Below, one piece after another: positions 58,535-64,000 of a stretch of 64,000 nucleotides of DNA. The notes beneath the pieces are model-generated. The model made no database searches. It was not told the DNA's origin and saw nothing but the letters and a program-made list of their open reading frames with translations. Origin of the DNA: Tetraselmis striata (taxonomy: Eukaryota; Chlorophyta; Chlorodendrophyceae; Chlorodendrales; Chlorodendraceae); NCBI GenBank assembly GCA_006384855.1, contig VCJN01002299.1:85699-149698 (forward strand). Direction: 5' to 3'. The position numbers and the translations under genes were made by a program. Every line of letters begins with the position of its first letter. Position 1 is the stretch's first letter.

Positions 58535-59612
58535 TGCCTCCATGTACCTCCAAGGTCGCCCGCCCGGGCGGTTCAACCGGCTCTTCGCCTCTGCTAGGCT
58601 CGTGGCACCTGTCAAGAAGCTAGGCGAGGGGAGGGCCCCGGACGTGCGGCTTGTGGCAGTCCGGGAGGCAGAGCGGCGCGCAGCGGAGCGGGCAGTGGTG
58701 GACAACATGAAGGAGGCATACGTGTCGGTGCTTGCTCCATCTCAGCTCGGCGTTGGCATTCCCGCGGGCGAATCTATGCTCATCCACGGCGTCCGGCTCA
58801 TCGCAAAGAAGCTTGGCCCACGCGCCGTCATCGTTCACACCGACCTTCGCAACGCTTACAACGAGGAATGGCGCCGCACCATCATCCAACGCACATCGAT
58901 TGCTCTCCACTAAACCATGTCATCCCTGCGCGCCCAGCCTCCCTCTCCACGGATTCGTATCTGGTCGTGGACGATCGGTCCGCCCCTTTGCGGTCGGAGG
59001 ACGGCGTGCAACAGGGCGCACCCTTGGCCACGACTTCCTTTTGCGTCGCGATTCACCCCGAGGAGCAACAGTGTGACAACACGTTGGAGGTCACAGACAG
59101 GGCGGCGTGCTTAAACGCCGACGATGGATTTTTGGTGGGCCTCCCAGAGCACGTTTGGCCGACTCTTCACGCCTTCCGCACGTCCATCAAGGCGTCCCAT
59201 GGGGCTTGAGGTGCGCTTCGACAAGATGCACGCGTACATCGCAGACATGGAGGCCGCGCGGCGTGAGGCTCCGGCCGACATCGAGTGGCCCGAGCTAGAT
59301 GGCCACCACGGCATCCCGGTCCTCAACGTGCCGCTCGGATCTGATTCCAGAGTATGTGCAGGCGTACATGCGCGGCAAGGCGGAGGAGCTACGAGAGGAG
59401 GTGGATGCTAGCCTGAGCAAGTTTCTATCTGCCAAGCCCAGCCGTCGGTACACCCACGCCATGCATCACCACGCATGTGCCATGCTCAAGCATTGCATGC
59501 AAAACAAGGCGGGGTATCGGCTCCGCAATTGTCTTCCGTCCGAGGTGGAGGCCTTTGCGGAGGCGGTGGATGCCACCGTCCTCGCGGCGGTCGAGCGGGT
59601 GCTACACTGTGA

Positions 59613-60251
59613 GATTCAGATGTGACATACGGTGACGAAGCACTACTACTAGCGACTATTATTTATCCGTGAAGGCTGCTGCTGGTGGCGGCACGTCCAT
59701 CCAGTTACGTGCGAGTACATCCGGCGTTATTGCCGGCGGGCGATAAATCCTTTTTGTCATCATTCTGGTAGTCGTACCAGCCCGGTGAAGCGTTACATGG
59801 CACTGACGTATAAGGTACAAGGTTGTCCGTGTAGTACCGGGTAGTACGCGATATATTTATTAAGCCGGTACCGGGTATCTAGTACGAACCCGGGCGCGAT
59901 GACGAGTCGTCCTGTGGATAACTACGACTATTAGTACATGGGAGCGCAAATCGCAGCCGTACGTATTTGGTAACACTGGGGAATTTTGTGTACATTATAG
60001 CTAGTACTGATGAACGGGCCTGCCAGCCGTCCGATCAAAGGTCATCAGATGGGCGGTTTGGCTGCCATGTTTTGCCAAAGAGTGCTCACGTTACATAAAT
60101 ATTCGCGAGGGGGAGGGCGGGGGCAGGCAGCGGTTTGCCGAAGAATGTTTGAATTACAATATTCGCGACAGCTGCCATCGGGGAATGTGGCCCCGGGGGG
60201 GGGGGGGGGGGGGGGGGGGGGGAGGCGGGCGGGCGTGGTCCCCCCGCCCCG

Positions 60252-60283
<32 letters not shown>

Positions 60284-60341
60284 CCCCGCCGCCCGCCGCT
60301 CCCGCCGGGGGAGTGAGGGGAGGGGGGTAAGGGGGCGGGGG
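59613..60341. other. Intergenic, no gene seen
   Basis: GTACCGGGTA-type motifs near 59780-59900; then adjoining poly-G (about 60197-60222) and poly-C (about 60244-60282) runs, which could pair as a G/C hairpin. Confidence 0.5.
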
Positions 60342-60557
60342 CTACTGCTTGTTCTTGTTCTTGCGTGCCCGGGGGACCCTCCGCTTCGACGATCTCGCTG
60401 CCTCCGCCTCCGCCTCCGCCTCCGTCTCCGACTCCGCCTCCGACTCCGCGACCGTCAGTTTCTTACCTCGGCGCTTCTTCACTGGCCTCTTTCGCTTCTT
60501 GTCTTCCGTCAGTGTCTTCACCACCCCAGGAGGCTGTGCCGTCGACGACGCCGCCAT
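60342..60557 (-). CDS. Small Lys/Arg- and Glu-rich protein, unknown
   Basis: From ATG 60557 the minus strand encodes 71 aa: MAASSTAQPPGVVKTLTEDK, a basic cluster (KKRKRPVKKRRGKK), a Glu/Ala run (ESEAESETEAEAEAEA) from a GAG-rich repeat, and a basic end (KRRVPRARKNKNKQ). The basic clusters resemble nuclear localisation signals. The reading frame is open to 60611, where a GTAAGG donor-like site also occurs, so it may be part of a larger gene. No family recognised. Confidence 0.3.
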   Translation of the reverse strand: MAASSTAQPPGVVKTLTEDKKRKRPVKKRRGKKLTVAESEAESETEAEAEAEAARSSKRRVPRARKNKNKQ

Positions 60558-60629
60558 GAGCTTCCTTACCTTGGCGTCGGGACGGCCCCTGCGCCCAGAC
60601 GCCCACAACAAGCCACAATCGTTTCGCCT

Positions 60630-60930
60630 TTAAGCGGCTGAGGATGCGGCCTCCTCGGCCACCACGAGTTGCGCCGCTGGCACTGTGGAAGCCTTGGCGT
60701 TGAGGTGGGCCTTACGGCGCTCCCGGACGAACCTGCGCGCGGCACAAGTTAGCCACGAGTGGGTGCGTGCTAATGTGGAGGGTGGAGTGTTTTGTTGCGC
60801 GCCCACCTTCTCACGCGTTTCCTCATGTCTTTCTCGTCCTCCTCGATGCCGGCGGCGTGGACACGCGAGACAACAAGGCTCGCCGCCCACTTTTGCCCGG
60901 GGGGCGAGGTCTGCCATGGCGCTGTGAGCG
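60630..60930 (-). CDS. Two-exon C-terminal fragment of an unknown protein
   Basis: On the minus strand an acceptor (GGCAG) near 60918 leads into PPGQKWAASLVVSRVHAAGI and EEDEKDMRKRVRR, ending at a GT donor (AG|GTGGGC). A GT-AG intron (about 60810-60738) joins it in phase to FVRERRKAHLNAKASTVPAA, QLVVAEEAASSAA and a stop at 60630. Poly-C on the sense strand lies just upstream, as in this window's other introns. The 5' exons are not identified. Confidence 0.35.
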
Positions 60931-61204
60931 GCGAAGGGGCGGGGGGGGGGGGGGGGGGGGGGGGCGGCCGAGGTGGAGAAACTAACACCCAGTCGACGAC
61001 CGCCTTCCGCAGCAGTCAACGACACATCGGAGGCGAGGAGCAGCGCGCCACTACTATTTATATGCACGTATTGTCAAGAGCTAGTCGGTGCGGCATTGTG
61101 TCGGTGTAATTTCGCAATGTTTATTGTTGAAGTAGCACGTCGTAATGAATACGCGGTTTCACCGAGTGAATCCGGGATCATATGTGCGGTAGGGCGCGCG
61201 TATA

Positions 61205-61270
61205 TGTGCGCGACGAATGTGCGCGCGCAGCGTTGTGCGGCGGTGTGCGGCGGTGTGCGGCGGTGTGCAC
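61205..61270 (+). repeat. GTGTGCGGCG short tandem repeat
   Basis: Four copies of a GTGCGGCG(GT) unit, followed by TTAATATAGTGTGAATATTA, which recurs in every unit of the downstream satellite. Confidence 0.8.
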
Positions 61271-61349
61271 CGATGTTAATATAGTGTGAATATTATATCG
61301 GCCGTAGACGATCGGGTCTGGCAGCACCGCCCGTGCTTGTAATAAGCGA

Positions 61350-61560
61350 CAATGGATCACGTCATGCTCCGGTTGTACTCCTACACTTCCTCCACTTTGG
61401 CGGGTGGGGGGGGGGGGGGGGCGGGGAGGGTCCTGTCCTTATTACTTGCATCGGTGGACGTGCTGGATATGGAGGTCACCGGGCACATCGCGTGGTTGCG
61501 GAGCAGTTCATTCGCGCCTCCTCGTCTTGTTTGCAATCGTCGCCCTAATCCAATGCAGGG
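61350..61560 (+). CDS. Possible exon(s), unknown
   Basis: An open frame (for example DVLDMEVTGHIAWLRSSSF) runs to a strong donor GCAGG|GTGAGT near 61558, followed by a poly-C run at 61580, the pattern seen at real introns here. No homology recognised, and the downstream DNA is satellite, so any gene would be disrupted. Confidence 0.2.
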
Positions 61561-61740
61561 TGAGTAGCGGGACACTGTGCCCCCCCCCCCCCCCCCCCCG
61601 GTTTATGTAAACAATATCTAGCCGTGCCATGCGCCGCAATCGGTACCCAATGAGCGGGGTATGTGGCAGTTGTTTCGGAGCAGTGCAAGCATTTCCGTGC
61701 GTGTGCACAAGCACGTACGACTGGGAATGAGGCGGGGGTT

Positions 61741-63478
61741 GCGGATGAAGTGCATTGGCGGTGCATAGAATAGCGTGTTCCTGGGTTTTGGCTGCATCAG
61801 ACGCCGTATTCCCATCCATCCGGCACGGAATGTCCGGTTTTCACACATTTGTGTGTTAATATAGTGTGAATATTACGTACGCGTCTTTTACGCCAGGTGG
61901 ATGGGCATCCGGCGTCCGATGCACCCCAAGTATTTGCAGCACGCTACTCTACGCACCGCCAATGCACTCCGCCAGCCCCGCCTCCATCCGCGTCGGAACC
62001 GGTAGTAAGTGTTGTTGTGTGCGCACATCGTGACAACATTACACGGTGGCAATTGCAATTAGCGGTGGATAATGTGAAGGCGTTTTCGAAATCGACAGAG
62101 AATGAGGCGGTGCTTGCGGAGTGCATTGGCGGTGCATAGAATAGCGTGTTGCTGGGGTTTTGGCTGCATCGGACGCCGTATTCCCATCAATCCGGCACGG
62201 AATGTCCGGTTTTCACACATTTGTGTGTTAATATAGTGTGAATATTACGCGTCTTTTACGCTGGGTGGATGGGCATCCGGCGTCCGATGCACCCCAATTA
62301 TTTGCAGCACGCTAGTCTGTGCACCGCCAGTACACTCCGCAAGCCTCGCCTCCATCCGCGTCGGAACCGGTAGTAAGTGTTGTTGTGTGCGCACATCGTG
62401 ACAACGTTACACGGTGGCAATTGCAATTATTAGCGGTGGATTAATGTGAAGGCGTTTTCGAAATCGACAGAGAATGAGGCGGTGCTTGCGGAGTGCATTG
62501 GCGGTGCATAGAATAGCGTGTCCCTGGGGCTTTGGCTGCATCGGACGCCGTATTCCCACCCATCCGGCACGGAATGTCCGGTTTTCACACATTTGTGTGT
62601 TAATACAGTGTGAATATTACGCGTCTTTTACGCCGGGTGGATGGGCATCCGGCGTCCGATGCACCCCAATTATTTGCAGCACGCTACTCTACGCACCCCC
62701 AACGCACTCCGCAAGCCCCGCCTCCATCCGCGTCGGAACCGATAGTACGTGTTGTTGTGTGCGCACATCGTGACAACATTACACGGTGGCAATTGCAATT
62801 ATTAGCGGTGGATAATGTGAAGGCGTTTTCGAAATCGACAGAGAATGAGGCGGTGCTTGCGGAGTGCATTGGCGGTGCATAGAATAGCGTGTCCCTGGGG
62901 CTTTGGCTGCATCGGACGCCGTATTCCCACCCATCCGGCACGGAATGTCCGGTTTTCACACATTTGTGTGTTAATATAGTGTGAATATTACGCGTCTTTT
63001 ACGCCGGGTGGATGGGCATCCGGCGTCCGATGCACCCCAATTATTTGCAGCACGCTACTCTACGCACCCCCAACGCACTCCGCAAGCCTCGCCTCCATCC
63101 GCGTCGGAACCGATAGTAAGTGTTGTTGTGTGCGCACATCGTGACAACATTACACGGTGGCAATTGCAATATTAGCGGTGGATAATGTGAAGGCGTTTTC
63201 GAAATCGACAGAGAATGAGGCGGTGCTTGCGGAGTGCATTGGCGGTGCATAGAATAGCGTGTTGCTGGGGTTTTGGCTGCATCGGACGCCGTATTCCCAC
63301 CCATCCGGCACGGAATGTCCGGTTTTTCACACATTTGTGTGTTAATACAGTGTGAATATTACGTACGCGTCTTTTACGCTGGGTGGATGGGCATCCGGCG
63401 TCCGATGCACCCCGAATCTCACCAACACGCTACTCTACGCACCCCCAACGCACTCCGCCAGCCCCGCCTCTTTCCGCG
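61741..63478 (+). repeat. 371-bp satellite, five units, each a large palindrome
   Basis: The marker GTGCATTGGCGGTGCATAG recurs at 61750, 62121, 62493, 62864 and 63234 (period 370-372). Within each unit the left arm (GCGGAGTGCATTGGCGGTGC ... GCATCGGACGCCG ... CCATCC) is repeated inverted in the right arm (GGATGGGCATCCGGCGTCCG ... ACTCTACGCACC.CCAA.GCACTCCGC). The centre has CACACATTTGTGTG and TAATATAGTGTGAATATTA. Units differ by a few substitutions and 1-4-bp indels. The first unit's left flank and the last unit's right end are diverged. Confidence 0.92.
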
Positions 63479-64000
63479 CAGGTCCTACGTTCCATTGTAT
63501 GTATATACATACGTACATGTACTGCTCAGAAAACCAGCCCAAACTTAATGAGTGCACAAGTGTAAAAGGGGGGGGGGGGGAGGGGGGGATGTGGCGGCGG
63601 GGGCAATCCACTCACACATACCCCGGCGATGCATGACAGATAAACTACCGTGGCGGGCGGGAGGCGGGCCGACCCGCGGGCCGACCCGGGCGGGGGTGGG
63701 GGGGGGGGGGGGGGGGGGGGGTCTATTCAATCTACACGTGCCACAGTGTCGGTTTCGTGGAGCAGTATATGTGCCCGGCCTCATTTATACCGCCCCTACC
63801 TGCGCTGCATGGTCCACCCCTACGAATACTTAGCACCAAAACCGCCATTACTTAATAGGAACCCAGCACAGCCAGGCTTATATGCCCGCTTTGCCGATCA
63901 ACTTCTACGCACTTTCCGTCCCTCAACCGCCGGACATGGGGTTAAGCCGCCAGCCTCGGCAGTTGCTTAGCCAGACTTGGCATCCCGTACGTGTCCATGG
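63479..64000. other. No gene recognised
   Basis: Contains G runs at about 63571 and 63698-63721 and unremarkable flanks up to the end of the window. Confidence 0.5.

Larger units (their letters stand above)
50450..59612 (+). mobile_element. LINE copy B, split by a Ty3/gypsy insertion
   Basis: 50450-51832 and 58535-59612 are the two halves of a second copy of the LINE at 32950-36832, in the opposite orientation. Left half: MSLHPARLRHHPAEVVAF, a polyproline run (about 51049-51070), VNERVVAAVE and GPSGMRNEYLRCLVGEY. Right half: ASMYLQGRPPGRFNRLFASA, HTDLRNAYNEEWRR, then NADDGFLVGLPEHVW in the same frame as the preceding stretch, unlike copy A. Lesions: a one-base insertion near 51165, TGA at 51415-51417, TAA near 58912 and others. 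The 3' end is missing after about 59612. Excising 51833-58529 and one target duplication would restore continuity with copy A. Confidence 0.85.

Noticed and set aside
61741-63478. CRISPR-like array
   Set aside because: Units are 371 bp with no short repeat/unique spacer pattern; this is a eukaryotic satellite.

Overview
This is nuclear eukaryotic DNA. Coding regions are split by GT-AG and GC-AG introns, there are no operons, and genes are separated by long repeat-rich stretches. A split gene for a green-lineage, apparently plastid-targeted protein (19694-21441), together with an ER BiP gene and an NSE2-like gene, points to a green alga. The intron-borne poly-C runs and the abundance of retroelements suggest a large prasinophyte-type genome; a Cymbomonas-like source is only a guess. 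All introns were inferred by eye from splice consensus plus reading-phase continuity.

Layout. 1-1060: 3' fragment of a LINE. 1386-11475 (+): armadillo-repeat protein, about 16 exons. 13796-18657 (-): NSE2/MMS21-like SUMO-ligase gene of 5 exons (251 aa) whose SP-RING zinc ligands all appear to be replaced. 19694-21441 (+): conserved chloroplast protein of unknown function, 4 exons. 24066-26267 (+): ER Hsp70 (BiP), 2 exons. 27328-28325 (-): remnant of an IRE1-like gene (end of the kinase plus KEN RNase domain) with an in-frame TAG. 28826-30385 (-): decayed gag plus a methyltransferase-like fragment of a retroelement. 31289-32092: decayed unknown coding unit. 32950-36832 (-): LINE copy A (RT plus PD-(D/E)XK-like nuclease). 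37312-38210 (-): dead Harbinger/PIF transposase. 38455-40262 (-): fragment of an unrelated APE-type LINE. 42337-47128 (+): a remarkable single gene joining a kinesin motor, two HET-like domains, ankyrin-type repeats and kinesin-light-chain-type TPRs. 48936-49990: tandem repeats. 50450-59612 (+): LINE copy B, split by a complete 6697-bp Ty3/gypsy element (51833-58529) with LTRs that look identical and a 5-bp target duplication. 60342-60960 (-): small uncharacterised coding segments. 61741-63478: five copies of a 371-bp satellite built on a large palindrome.

Main points for follow-up: (1) the kinesin-HET-ANK-HET-TPR fusion, which looks like an NLR-style or allorecognition-type sensor attached to a motor; (2) the Ty3 element, whose pol begins with Dam-like and Nudix-like domains, is expressed through a canonical -1 slippery heptamer, and ends in a chromodomain displaced by a one-base frameshift; (3) sense-strand poly-C runs sitting just after 5' splice sites; (4) a broken UPR sensor (IRE1) lying next to its partner chaperone BiP.
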